Shown here in pieces: positions 26,184 to 34,315 of a stretch of 64,000 bases of DNA; positions within the stretch are counted from its first letter, which is position 1; the number at the start of each line of letters is the position of its first letter. Source of the DNA: Rhodobacteraceae bacterium XHP0102 (GTDB taxonomy: Bacteria > Pseudomonadota > Alphaproteobacteria > Rhodobacterales > Rhodobacteraceae). The stretch covers positions 372,001 through 436,000 of the forward strand of contig JAOWLD010000001.1 in the NCBI GenBank assembly GCA_025751475.1, read 5' to 3'. The notes beneath the pieces were generated by a model that was not told where the DNA came from, searched no databases, and worked only from the letters and a program-made list of their open reading frames with translations. The translations under genes were made by a program, and so were the position numbers.

Positions 26184-27105
26184 CGCCTGCCCCCTTCAAA
26201 TCCAACATCGCGCGTGCTTCGTCAGGTGTTGCCACCTCTAGGCTCAGACCCTCCAACAGAGCGCGGGCTTTTTTGACTTGGTCGGCATTGCTTTGCGCCA
26301 ATTTTCCAGGCGCGGCCCACAGGCTGTCTTCAAGTCCGACACGGATATTGCCCCCTTGCGCGGCGGCTTGGGCCGCCACGGGCAGTTGATTGCGCCCTGC
26401 ACCCAAAACCGACCACACATAAGCATCCCCAAACAACCGATCTGCGGTGCGCTTCATATGCGCGACATCCTCAGGGTGGGCACCAATGCCACCCAAAAGC
26501 CCGAACACAGTTTGAACCAAGAAAGGGGCTTTGACCAAACCGCGATCGACAAAATGCGCCAGCGTGTAGAGATTGCTTGTGTCATAGCATTCAAACTCGA
26601 ACCGCGTGCCGTTGGCATTGCCCGTGCGCAGGATATGTTCGATATCGGCAAAGGTGTTTTTGAAGACAAGGTCGCGGCTGTTTTCGAGATGTGCGCGCTC
26701 CCACTCATGTTTGAATTCTTTGAAACGGTCGAGCATCGGATAAAGCCCAAAATTCATGCTGCCCATATTGAGCGAGGCCACCTCGGGCTTTAGCTCTGCG
26801 GCGGGGCGCATCCGCTCGGCCACGGTCATATGGGGCGAGCCGCCTGTTGTGAGGTTCAACACCGCTGAGGTCGCCTGTTTGAGTTGCGGCAGGAATTTGC
26901 GGAACATCTCAGGGTCTTGCGTAGGCCGCCCGTTTTCAGGGTCGCGCGCGTGAAGGTGCAGGATGGATGCGCCTGCCTCAAAGGCCTTGATCCCGTCATC
27001 GATGATTTCTTGCGGGGTGACAGGCAGATAGGGCGACATGGACGGGGTATGGATCGCGCCTGTGACAGCACAGGTGATGATAACTTTACGCGGCGCTTTT
27101 GCCAT
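26170..27105 (-). CDS. BKACE family protein (3-keto-5-aminohexanoate cleavage enzyme family, DUF849)
   Basis: This zinc-dependent beta-keto acid cleavage enzyme family member condenses a beta-keto acid with acetyl-CoA to give acetoacetate and a new acyl-CoA. The 311-residue chain shows VIITCAVTGAIHTPSMSPYL at the start and ASILHLHARDPENGRPTQDP, with the metal-binding His pair. NLTTGGSPHMTVAERMRP, SLNMGSMNFG and VGLEDSLWAAPGKLA follow. The family is known to use many different beta-keto acids. The neighbouring dehydrogenases would supply such a keto acid, but its identity cannot be read from sequence. Confidence 0.92.
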   Translation of the reverse strand: MAKAPRKVIITCAVTGAIHTPSMSPYLPVTPQEIIDDGIKAFEAGASILHLHARDPENGRPTQDPEMFRKFLPQLKQATSAVLNLTTGGSPHMTVAERMRPAAELKPEVASLNMGSMNFGLYPMLDRFKEFKHEWERAHLENSRDLVFKNTFADIEHILRTGNANGTRFEFECYDTSNLYTLAHFVDRGLVKAPFLVQTVFGLLGGIGAHPEDVAHMKRTADRLFGDAYVWSVLGAGRNQLPVAAQAAAQGGNIRVGLEDSLWAAPGKLAQSNADQVKKARALLEGLSLEVATPDEARAMLDLKGAGDVAF

Positions 27106-27178
27106 TTTGTGACCTTTGCTCAGTTGGAGTGAGGGGCGTTTCTAAGATATCTATTCTGGGGCATCTATTCGGGGGCAT

Positions 27179-27958
27179 CTAAAGGGTTTCGACACCCGCG
27201 CAGACGCTCAAGGCTTGACCCGAGATATTCGCACCCCCTGCGGAGGACAGGAACAGACAGAGTGCGGCAATGTCCTTGGGGCTGACCATGCGGCGCAGCG
27301 AAACTTTGCCCAGATAGGTGTCGCGCATTTCCTCGAAACTGACGCCTGTCTGTTTGGCGCGCGCGGCGATCACGCCATCAATACGTGGGCCTTCAACGAT
27401 GCCTGGCAGGATGGCATTGGCGCGCACGCCTTCGGGGCCAAGCTCGGCGGCAAGGGATTTGGCCAACCCTACAACCCCCCATTTCGAGGCCGCATAGGGT
27501 GTGCGAAACGCATAAGGCAGCCGCCCTGCCACCGATGAAATGGCGATGAATTGACCCTTGGATTTCACCAATTCCGCACGTGCATGATGGGCGGCGAGAT
27601 AGGCCCCTTTGAGGTTGATTTCCAGCGTGTCATCCCATTCGTCGGGGGTTATGGCATCCACTGTGGCGGTTGGCCCTGCAATGCCTGCATTGGCGATGAC
27701 CACATCCAGCCCGCCCAAATGATCCATCGCCTCGGCAAACAAGCGGGCGGTGTCGGACGGGTCTGCGGAATTGGCCTTGGTGCCCGTGATCGCCGCTCCG
27801 ATTGCCCCTTCAAGTGCGGTGGTATCGATGTCGGAGATATGTACCCGCGCGCCCGCCTCGACAAACCCGTCTGCAATGGTTTTTCCAATGCCGCCCGCGC
27901 CCGCGGTGATCAGGACGCGCAACCCTTCTGGTGGCCTTAATGATGCGAGAATAGACAT
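27179..27958 (-). CDS. SDR family oxidoreductase
   Basis: This 259-residue classical short-chain dehydrogenase carries VLITAGAGGIGKTIADGFVE, VVIANAGIAG, FIAISSVAGRL and the TPYAASKWGVVGLAKSLA active site. The C-terminus GGANISGQALSVCAGVETL is unusual in ending with Cys-Ala instead of the common DGG. I chose the ATG preceded by AAGGGAGGGGATTGTTCC; a longer frame adds 28 residues. It lies in the likely operon with BKACE and may make the beta-keto acid that BKACE cleaves. Confidence 0.88.
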   Translation of the reverse strand: MSILASLRPPEGLRVLITAGAGGIGKTIADGFVEAGARVHISDIDTTALEGAIGAAITGTKANSADPSDTARLFAEAMDHLGGLDVVIANAGIAGPTATVDAITPDEWDDTLEINLKGAYLAAHHARAELVKSKGQFIAISSVAGRLPYAFRTPYAASKWGVVGLAKSLAAELGPEGVRANAILPGIVEGPRIDGVIAARAKQTGVSFEEMRDTYLGKVSLRRMVSPKDIAALCLFLSSAGGANISGQALSVCAGVETL

Positions 27959-28114
27959 GGAACAATCCCCTCCCTTGGTTGACCCTTTCACGCCAGTTTG
28001 GGGAAATTCCAATCCGTTGAAAAGGGGCAAGTTTTTGTGCAAGTCTTAATCGGACAGGCCGTGCCTTGTGACTGCGCTGCGCAACGGCGTATGTGGTCTA
28101 GGTCGGAGGTTTGT

Positions 28115-29026
28115 TTAGGCAAGCCACGCCAAGGAGATCAAGGAAAGGGTTGAGGTCCAGATGATGACGGGTGCGATCACATCGGTGCGGACCCCATGCA
28201 GCATCGCCAAAGCAAAGGACATGGCCCCCGCAGGCCCCGCAGCGCAAAGCACAATCAACGTGTTCCAAGCCACAGGTCTTTCGCCCAAATGAAGTGCGGC
28301 ATAAATCACGGCGGGAAAAACCAAAAGTTTGATCAGCGAGACGATAACGACACTGGCATTCGGGGTCAGCGGATGGCCCGACAATATCACGCCAAGGGCA
28401 AATAACGTCAGCGGCGCCGCGGCGGCCCCTGCAAAATCCAAGCCCGTTAAAATTGGCACAGGGGCGGCGAGGCCCACCAGATTGGTGATGACGCCAAGCA
28501 CGATGGCGATCAGCACAGGGTTGCGGGTCATGCGGATCAGTGATTGTCGTATACTGGCCTCTGGGTTGGCCATCAAATCCGTTGTGATGATGAAAAAGGC
28601 GAAGGTCACGCTTGCATCCCATGCCACAATCGCGGTGATGGGAAGGGCTGCGACTTCGCCATAAATCAAATAGGAAATGGGCCAAATATAGAGCAACGTG
28701 TTGACGAAAATCGCGGCCATGGCCAAAAGCCACGCCTCGAGCTTTTCGCGGCGCAATCCATAGCGGCAGATCACATAGGCCAATGTAAACACCACCATCT
28801 GACAGCCTGCATAAAGCGCGATTGCGTCAAATTGAAACGCGTGCCAATCAAGCTTGTTGATCAACGGAAACAGCAGTGCAGGTTGCAGCATCAAGAAGGC
28901 CACGCGGTTCAGAACGCCTGCATCCGCGCCGCTGACCACTTTGGTGCGACCTAAGATAAAGCCAAGTGCCATCATCGCGAAGACGGGCAAAATGTCGTGC
29001 GTCAGTACATTCAGCATCGCAGGCAT
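28115..29026 (-). CDS. AEC family (auxin efflux carrier type) transporter
   Basis: This predicted inner-membrane carrier of 303 residues has about ten hydrophobic helices arranged as two halves, starting ILPVFAMMALGFILGRTKVV and including VLNRVAFLMLQPALLF in the first half. FALGVILSGHPLTPNASVV and the LCAAGPAGAMSFALAMLHG stretch in the second are typical of AEC proteins, which often carry carboxylates such as malate. I chose the ATG giving MPAMLNVL; the longer frame would run into the upstream gntR gene. The gap to gntR is 31 nt, so they are probably co-transcribed. Confidence 0.85.
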   Translation of the reverse strand: MPAMLNVLTHDILPVFAMMALGFILGRTKVVSGADAGVLNRVAFLMLQPALLFPLINKLDWHAFQFDAIALYAGCQMVVFTLAYVICRYGLRREKLEAWLLAMAAIFVNTLLYIWPISYLIYGEVAALPITAIVAWDASVTFAFFIITTDLMANPEASIRQSLIRMTRNPVLIAIVLGVITNLVGLAAPVPILTGLDFAGAAAAPLTLFALGVILSGHPLTPNASVVIVSLIKLLVFPAVIYAALHLGERPVAWNTLIVLCAAGPAGAMSFALAMLHGVRTDVIAPVIIWTSTLSLISLAWLA

Positions 29027-29057
29027 CAGACGGGCTTTCTCGTTTTGGCGGGGTGGA

Positions 29058-29831
29058 TCACTTGGGGTGTCCTTGGAGCGTCCTCGGGGCGTCCTTGGGG
29101 GGGCGTGTCGCCAAGGGCAGTCCGCTTTTTGTGGGCTCTTCAGGTTCAAAATAGCTTTCATGTTCCGCACGGATACGGACCAGTTGCGCATGAATCCTAG
29201 AAAGATGCGCGCGCATGATTTCGGCGGCGCCCTCGGGATCATGCGCGGCCAAGGCGTGGGTTAAGGCAAGATGGTCATCCCACGCGGCTTGCGAAGAAAA
29301 TGCTAGGGACAACATACGCACCCGATCCATGTGGCCTTTGTTTTCGGCGATCAGGTCCCATGTGAACTCCAACCCCGCCCGCAGGCAAATTTCACGGTGG
29401 AAGGCATCGTCTAATTCGTGGAACCGAAGCTTATCATCCGCATCCATGGCATCTTTCTGTGCCGCAACCAATGCCTCAAGCGCAAGGATATCCTCCGCCC
29501 GCAAACAAGTGGCGGCATGGCGCACCGCCTCTGCCTCTAGGGCGATCCGAATGAACTGGGCTTGCATCACCGCTCGTGTGGAAATCAGCGAAATCAATGT
29601 GGCGCGTTGCGGGCGGATCAGCAGGAAGCCCATTTTGGATAGGCGATAAAACGCATCGCGCACGGGCTGCCGCGAGACATCGAACCGCTTTGCCACTTCC
29701 GCCTCTGACAGTTTTTCACCAGGCTTCAGATCAAGGTTCAAAACCTGTTTGTGTAATGCATCATAAACCAGATCCGCAATCGCAGGGCGAGCGGTTCGGT
29801 CGCGCGAGATCAGCGGCGTGGTTTGGGTCAT
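29058..29831 (-). CDS. GntR family transcriptional regulator (FCD type)
   Basis: This 257-residue regulator has a winged helix-turn-helix at the N-terminus (KLSEAEVAKRFDVSRQPVRD followed by AFYRLSKMGFL). A C-terminal helical FCD ligand-binding domain contains FHELDDAFHREICLRAG and MRAHLSRIHAQLVRIRAEH. FadR/FCD regulators usually sense organic acids and sugar acids. It is divergent from uxaC across an 82 bp gap and heads the AEC-SDR-BKACE-SDR operon, so it may control both sides. The C-terminal tail after residue ~230 is Pro-rich and probably disordered. Confidence 0.9.
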   Translation of the reverse strand: MTQTTPLISRDRTARPAIADLVYDALHKQVLNLDLKPGEKLSEAEVAKRFDVSRQPVRDAFYRLSKMGFLLIRPQRATLISLISTRAVMQAQFIRIALEAEAVRHAATCLRAEDILALEALVAAQKDAMDADDKLRFHELDDAFHREICLRAGLEFTWDLIAENKGHMDRVRMLSLAFSSQAAWDDHLALTHALAAHDPEGAAEIMRAHLSRIHAQLVRIRAEHESYFEPEEPTKSGLPLATRPPKDAPRTLQGHPK

Positions 29832-29865
29832 TGATCAATCTGGTCCTGTCCGATTGACCTATCTT

Positions 29866-29879
29866 ATATACTAGCATAT
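29866..29879. promoter_or_regulatory. Candidate operator between gntR and uxaC
   Basis: ATATACTAGCATAT is a 14 bp inverted repeat with one mismatched pair, placed in the middle of the short divergent region next to a GntR gene. FCD-type regulators commonly bind such short palindromes between themselves and their targets. This is a position-based inference; I found no second copy. Confidence 0.35.
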
Positions 29880-29913
29880 CAGTTGGCAATATGAACGATG
29901 AAAGACCAGCGCC

Positions 29914-31317
29914 ATGGCCCTGTTAAGTGATGATCGTCTTTTGCCCGCAGCGCCCGCGCAACGGGATTTGGCGCGTGATCTTTATGCACAGGTTAAGGAT
30001 GCGCCGATCATCTCACCGCATGGGCACACGGACCCGCGTTGGTTCGCGGAAGATGCCGCTTTTGAAGATGCGGCGAAACTGTTCATCACGCCAGATCACT
30101 ATGTGTTTCGAATGCTCCATTCCCAAGGCATTGCGTTGGAGGATTTAGGCGTGCCACGCGCCGATGGGGGCAGCGTGGAAACAGACCCGCGCAAAATATG
30201 GCGGCTGTTTGCGCGGCATTATCACCTTTTCGCAGCGACCCCTTCGCGGATGTGGATTGACCACGCGCTGCAAGATTTGTTTGGCTTAGATCAAAGGCTA
30301 TCGGCGGAGACGGCAGACGCGGCCTTTGATGCGATTAACGAGAAATTAGCAAGCCCCGCCTTTCGTCCCCGCGCCCTATTTGAGCGGTTCAAGTTAGAGG
30401 TTCTCGCGACCACCGAAAGCGCGCTTGATGATCTCGCCCACCACCGTGCGATCCTTGACAGCGGATGGCAGGGCCGCGTCATCACCACCTATCGTCCCGA
30501 TGCTGTGATTGATCCAGATTTTGAGGGGTTTGTTGGCAATGTCGAGGCGTTTTGCGCCTATGGCGGCGGGGGCGTCTCATGGGACAGCTACCTTGCCGCA
30601 CATTATGCGCGCCGCAGGGTCTTTGCGGCGCACGGGGCCACGGCGACCGATCATGGCCACCCTACGGCCAACACGGCCAACCTGTCGCAATCAGAGGCGG
30701 CGGCCCTGTTTGCCGAAGTTGTCACGGGCGCGGCCACCCCTGGCAAGCGGGAGCTGTTTCGCGCGCAAATGCTGACCGAGATGGCGCGGATGTCGGTTTC
30801 GGATGGGTTGGTGATGCAAATCCATGCAGGATCACAGCGCAATCACTCCGATTGGGTCTTGGCCCGCTTCGGTCGCGATAAGGGCTATGATATCCCACAG
30901 CGCACCGATTACGTCACCGCATTGCGCCCCTTGCTACAGGAATTTGGCCGCGCGGAAGGCTTTCACCTGATCCTTTTTACCTTGGATGAAACGGCATATA
31001 CGCGCGAATTAGCGCCCTTGGCGGGGGTATACCCTTGTCTCTTTCTTGGCCCGCCTTGGTGGTTCCATGACAGTTATGAGGGGATGATGCGCTTTCGCCG
31101 CTCGGTCACGGAAACCGCAGGGTTTTATAACCTCGCAGGGTTCAACGATGACACCCGCGCCTTTTGCTCGATCCCTGCGCGCCACGATGTCGCGCGGCGG
31201 GTCGATGCGGCCTATTTGGCGGAACTGATTGTCACGGGCCGCTTGGACGAAAGCGAAGCGGGCGATCTCATTCAGGAATTGACCACGGGGCTTGCGCGCC
31301 GTGCCTATAAACTTTGA
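29914..31317 (+). CDS. uxaC: Glucuronate isomerase
   Basis: This enzyme isomerises D-glucuronate to D-fructuronate and D-galacturonate to D-tagaturonate, the first step of hexuronate use in the cytoplasm. The 467-residue length matches the family. The metal-binding N-terminal block ISPHGHTDPRWFAEDAAFED and DHYVFRMLHSQGI are clear. MWIDHALQDLFGL, LATTESALDDLAHHRAI and VMQIHAGSQRNHSDWV follow. It starts the plus-strand hexuronate operon and is divergent from gntR. kduI begins 13 nt after its stop. Confidence 0.96.
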   Translation: MALLSDDRLLPAAPAQRDLARDLYAQVKDAPIISPHGHTDPRWFAEDAAFEDAAKLFITPDHYVFRMLHSQGIALEDLGVPRADGGSVETDPRKIWRLFARHYHLFAATPSRMWIDHALQDLFGLDQRLSAETADAAFDAINEKLASPAFRPRALFERFKLEVLATTESALDDLAHHRAILDSGWQGRVITTYRPDAVIDPDFEGFVGNVEAFCAYGGGGVSWDSYLAAHYARRRVFAAHGATATDHGHPTANTANLSQSEAAALFAEVVTGAATPGKRELFRAQMLTEMARMSVSDGLVMQIHAGSQRNHSDWVLARFGRDKGYDIPQRTDYVTALRPLLQEFGRAEGFHLILFTLDETAYTRELAPLAGVYPCLFLGPPWWFHDSYEGMMRFRRSVTETAGFYNLAGFNDDTRAFCSIPARHDVARRVDAAYLAELIVTGRLDESEAGDLIQELTTGLARRAYKL

Positions 31318-31330
31318 AAGGACCCTCCCG

Positions 31331-32155
31331 ATGATCGAGGTTGAAACCCGCCACGCGATCCATCCCGACCACGCGAAAGGCATGGATACGGCCGCATTGC
31401 GGGCCTCTTTCTTGGTTGAAGGCCTGTTTGAGGCTGGTAAGATCAAGCTGTGCTACACGCATTATGACCGCTTCACCCTTGGTGGTGCGGTGCCAAATGG
31501 CGGTCGTTTGTGCCTTGATAAAATCGCTGAGACGCGCACGGCCAGTTTCATGGAGCGCCGTGAAATGGGCATCGTGAATATCGGTGAGGCAGGTCAAGTC
31601 AGCGCCGATGGCCAAACGTGGGAAATGGCACAGGGCGATGTGCTTTACCTTGGGATGGGCGCGGGTGATGTGACCTTCTCTGGGGCAGGGCGGTTTTACA
31701 TCACCTCCGCCCCCGCGCATCACCGCTACCCGCATCGGCATCTCACCCCCGAGGACAGCAACCGCGTGGCCTTGGGCGCGGCAAAGACCGCCAATGAGCG
31801 GGTGATCAACCAATTCATCCATCCGCTGGTGATGGAAAGCTGCCAATTGGTGATGGGCTATACCACCTTGGGCCAAGGTTCAGTCTGGAACACCATGCCG
31901 CCGCACACCCATGATCGGCGCATGGAGGCCTATCTTTATTGGGACATGGACCCAGAGGCGCGGGTGCTGCATCTGATGGGTGAGCCGCAAGAAACCCGCC
32001 ATTTGGTTGTCGGAAATGAGGCGGCGGTGCTTTCGCCCCCTTGGTCAATTCACGCGGGCGCAGGGCACGGGCACTACCGCTTCATCTGGGCCATGGCGGG
32101 GGACAATGTCGATTTTACGGATATGGATTTTGTGGCGCTGGAGGATCTGCGATGA
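31331..32155 (+). CDS. kduI: 5-dehydro-4-deoxy-D-glucuronate isomerase
   Basis: This cupin-fold zinc isomerase converts 5-keto-4-deoxyuronate, the product of unsaturated oligouronides, to 2,5-diketo-3-deoxygluconate. The 274-residue length is normal. Zinc ligands lie in WNTMPPHTHDRRMEAYLYWD (HxH and Glu) and in WSIHAGAGHGHYRFIWAM (His). MERREMGIVNIGEAG is typical. I chose the ATG behind GAAAGGA; a longer frame would overlap uxaC. It is coupled to the next SDR by an ATGA overlap. Pairing with uxaC suggests that saturated and unsaturated uronates enter here. Confidence 0.95.
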   Translation: MIEVETRHAIHPDHAKGMDTAALRASFLVEGLFEAGKIKLCYTHYDRFTLGGAVPNGGRLCLDKIAETRTASFMERREMGIVNIGEAGQVSADGQTWEMAQGDVLYLGMGAGDVTFSGAGRFYITSAPAHHRYPHRHLTPEDSNRVALGAAKTANERVINQFIHPLVMESCQLVMGYTTLGQGSVWNTMPPHTHDRRMEAYLYWDMDPEARVLHLMGEPQETRHLVVGNEAAVLSPPWSIHAGAGHGHYRFIWAMAGDNVDFTDMDFVALEDLR

Positions 32156-32898
32156 GTGCCTTTTCCCTTGCAGGCAGACGGGCCTTGGTCACAGGCGCGA
32201 ATACGGGCATTGGTCAAGCGATTGCTTTGGCCTTGGCAGATCAAGGGGCATCCGTCACCTGTGCGGGGCGGCGAGACTGCACCGAAACCTGCACGGCGAT
32301 TGCGGCAAAGGGCGGTGTGGCCGATGAGATGATCCTTGATCTTGCAGACCCCATGGCCGCGCGCGATATTTTCGCGGGTGCGGGGTATTCGATCTTGGTC
32401 AATAACGCAGGCATTATCCGCCGTGAGGACAGCCTCGACTACACCGAGGATGATTGGGACGCGGTGATGGATGTCAATCTAAAGGCGCTGTTTTTCACGA
32501 CCCAAGCCTTCGCCAAGGCGCATCTCGCCTTGCCCGCGCACGGGCCCGCGGCGGTGGTTAATGTCGCCTCGCTTCTCGCCTTCCAAGGCGGCATCCGTGT
32601 GCCCGCCTATACGGCCTCAAAACACGGGGTGGCAGGATTGACCAAAATTTTGGCCAATGAATGGGCGGCACAGGGCATCAACGTCAACGCGATTGCGCCA
32701 GGCTATGTTGTTTCCAACAACACCGAGAACCTGCGCAAAGATGCCGATCGCAACGCAGCAATTCTGGCGCGTATTCCCGCCGGCCGATGGGGCGAGCCGT
32801 CAGATATCGGTCACACGGCGGCTTTTCTCGCCTCCCCTGCAGCGGCTTATATTCATGGTGCGGTGATCAATGTAGATGGAGGATGGCTTGCCCGATAA
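32152..32898 (+). CDS. kduD: SDR oxidoreductase, probable 2-deoxy-D-gluconate 3-dehydrogenase (KduD-like)
   Basis: This 248-residue classical SDR directly follows kduI, the usual order for kduD, which reduces 2,5-diketo-3-deoxygluconate to 2-keto-3-deoxygluconate. The start MSAFSLAGRRALVTGANTGI carries the cofactor motif. LVNNAGIIRREDSLDYTEDD is very KduD-like. The active site is in PAYTASKHGVAGLTKILANE, and NAIAPGYVVSNNTENLRKDA fits the family. The C-terminus is IHGAVINVDGGWLAR. Its ATG overlaps the kduI stop. The gene name rests on both similarity and position. Confidence 0.88.
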   Translation: MSAFSLAGRRALVTGANTGIGQAIALALADQGASVTCAGRRDCTETCTAIAAKGGVADEMILDLADPMAARDIFAGAGYSILVNNAGIIRREDSLDYTEDDWDAVMDVNLKALFFTTQAFAKAHLALPAHGPAAVVNVASLLAFQGGIRVPAYTASKHGVAGLTKILANEWAAQGINVNAIAPGYVVSNNTENLRKDADRNAAILARIPAGRWGEPSDIGHTAAFLASPAAAYIHGAVINVDGGWLAR

Positions 32899-34315
32899 AC
32901 CTTTGACCCGCACGGCACCCGCCCCAAAACCCGGTATTGTCCATTTGGGCCTTGGCGCGTTTTTCCGCGCGCATGGGGCGATTTACACGCAACAGGCCAT
33001 GGCAAAGGCAGGCGGGGATTGGGGGATCATCGGGGTCTCTCTCAAATCGCCCACAACCCGCGATGCGCTGCTGCCGCAAGATGCTGTTTATCATGCTTTG
33101 GAACTTGCCCCAGATGGCGCAGAGCTTTTGCTTGTCACAAGCCTAAGCGCGGTTTTGGTTGCCCCCGAAGACCCCTCTGCGGTTTTGGCCGCAATGGCCG
33201 ACCCTGCGGTCAAGATTGTCTCGCTGACCGTCACGGAGAAAGGCTATTGCCACCATCCCGCAAGCGGGGCCTTGGATCGAGATCATCCTGATATCATCCA
33301 TGATCTGACCCATGACAGCCCGCAAAGCAGCATTGGCTATCTCACCCGCGCGCTTGCCCTGCGCAAGGCGGCGGGTATCCCGCCTTTCACGGTTTTATGC
33401 TGTGATAATCTGCCCCATAACGGGCAGCTTTTGCGCGGGCTGGTTTTGGAATTTGCGCAAGCGATTGATCCCTCCTTGGCGGATTGGATCGCGCAAAACG
33501 GTGCCTTTCCCTCCACTATGGTGGATCGGATCGTGCCCGCGACCACGGAGGAGACACGCGCAGAGGTGGCACGCTTTACGGGCTTGGCTGATGCCGCCCC
33601 TGTGGTGCATGAACCTTATCGCCAATGGGTGATGGAGGATGATTTCGTGGACGGTGCGCGCCCCGCATGGGATCAGGTCGGGGCGGAATTGGTGCGCGAT
33701 GTCGCCCCTTTTGAAGATATGAAACTTCGGATGCTCAACGCCTCCCATTCGGCCTTATCTTATTTGGGCTATGTTGCGGGGCATCACACGATCACCGATG
33801 TCATGGCTGACCCCGTGTTTGATGCCTATGCGCAACGTCTGTGGGCGCGCGAGATCATTCCTCATTTGACCCCGCCTGAGGGTGTATCGCTTGAAAAATA
33901 TGCCGCAGCCTTGCGCGCGCGGTTCAAGAACCCTGCGATCCAGCACCGCACATGGCAAATCGCGATGGATGGCAGTCAGAAATTACTACAGCGGTTGCTT
34001 GGAACACTGCGCGCGGCCCGCAAAAAGGGGGCCGAGGATGGGGGGTTGATCCTCGCTGTTGCAGGGTGGATGCGCTACACGGCGGGTCTTGACGAGGCGG
34101 GGGCGGCAATCGACCTGCGTGATCCAATGGCCGATGCGCTGCGCGCGGTCCATTCAAGCGTGGAGGGGGCTGAAGCGGTCGCACGGATTTTGGACATTGA
34201 GGCGATCTTTGATCCAAGCCTTGCCGCTGATATCCGCGCGCCTGTGACGGATGCCTATCTGGCCCTGTCCCGTGATGGCGTGCGAAAAACGCTAGAGGCC
34301 TATCTTGCCATCTAG
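32876..34315 (+). CDS. uxuB: Mannitol dehydrogenase family protein, probable fructuronate reductase
   Basis: This 479-residue polyol/uronate dehydrogenase of the long-chain family would reduce D-fructuronate to D-mannonate with NADH. Motifs include VHLGLGAFFRAHGAIYTQQA, VSLTVTEKGYCHHPASG, CDNLPHNGQLLRGLVLEFA, MVDRIVPATT and the catalytic region MKLRMLNASHSALSYLGYVA. The start is uncertain. The listed ATG lies within the SDR gene; an in-frame TTG four codons later has GGAGGA just before it. The operon context with uxaC favours fructuronate over mannitol as substrate. Its TAG stop is shared with the convergent gene through CTAG. Confidence 0.85.
   Translation: MEDGLPDKPLTRTAPAPKPGIVHLGLGAFFRAHGAIYTQQAMAKAGGDWGIIGVSLKSPTTRDALLPQDAVYHALELAPDGAELLLVTSLSAVLVAPEDPSAVLAAMADPAVKIVSLTVTEKGYCHHPASGALDRDHPDIIHDLTHDSPQSSIGYLTRALALRKAAGIPPFTVLCCDNLPHNGQLLRGLVLEFAQAIDPSLADWIAQNGAFPSTMVDRIVPATTEETRAEVARFTGLADAAPVVHEPYRQWVMEDDFVDGARPAWDQVGAELVRDVAPFEDMKLRMLNASHSALSYLGYVAGHHTITDVMADPVFDAYAQRLWAREIIPHLTPPEGVSLEKYAAALRARFKNPAIQHRTWQIAMDGSQKLLQRLLGTLRAARKKGAEDGGLILAVAGWMRYTAGLDEAGAAIDLRDPMADALRAVHSSVEGAEAVARILDIEAIFDPSLAADIRAPVTDAYLALSRDGVRKTLEAYLAI

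Noticed and set aside
28098-28733. Open frame overlapping the AEC carrier gene in another frame
   Set aside because: The translation is rich in Cys, Arg and His with no family resemblance; the carrier frame is clearly the real one.
29027-29242. Extended start of the AEC carrier
   Set aside because: The added 72 residues are charged and Pro-rich and lie mostly inside the upstream gntR gene; the inner ATG begins right before the first membrane helix.
31025-31034. GGGTATACCC palindrome
   Set aside because: It lies inside the uxaC coding sequence and differs from the TGGTATACCA core at both ends, so it is most likely a codon coincidence.
32876-34315. The uxuB-like gene as a mannitol dehydrogenase
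   Set aside because: The family includes both, but the operon with uxaC, kduI and kduD favours a uronate substrate; kept only as an alternative.
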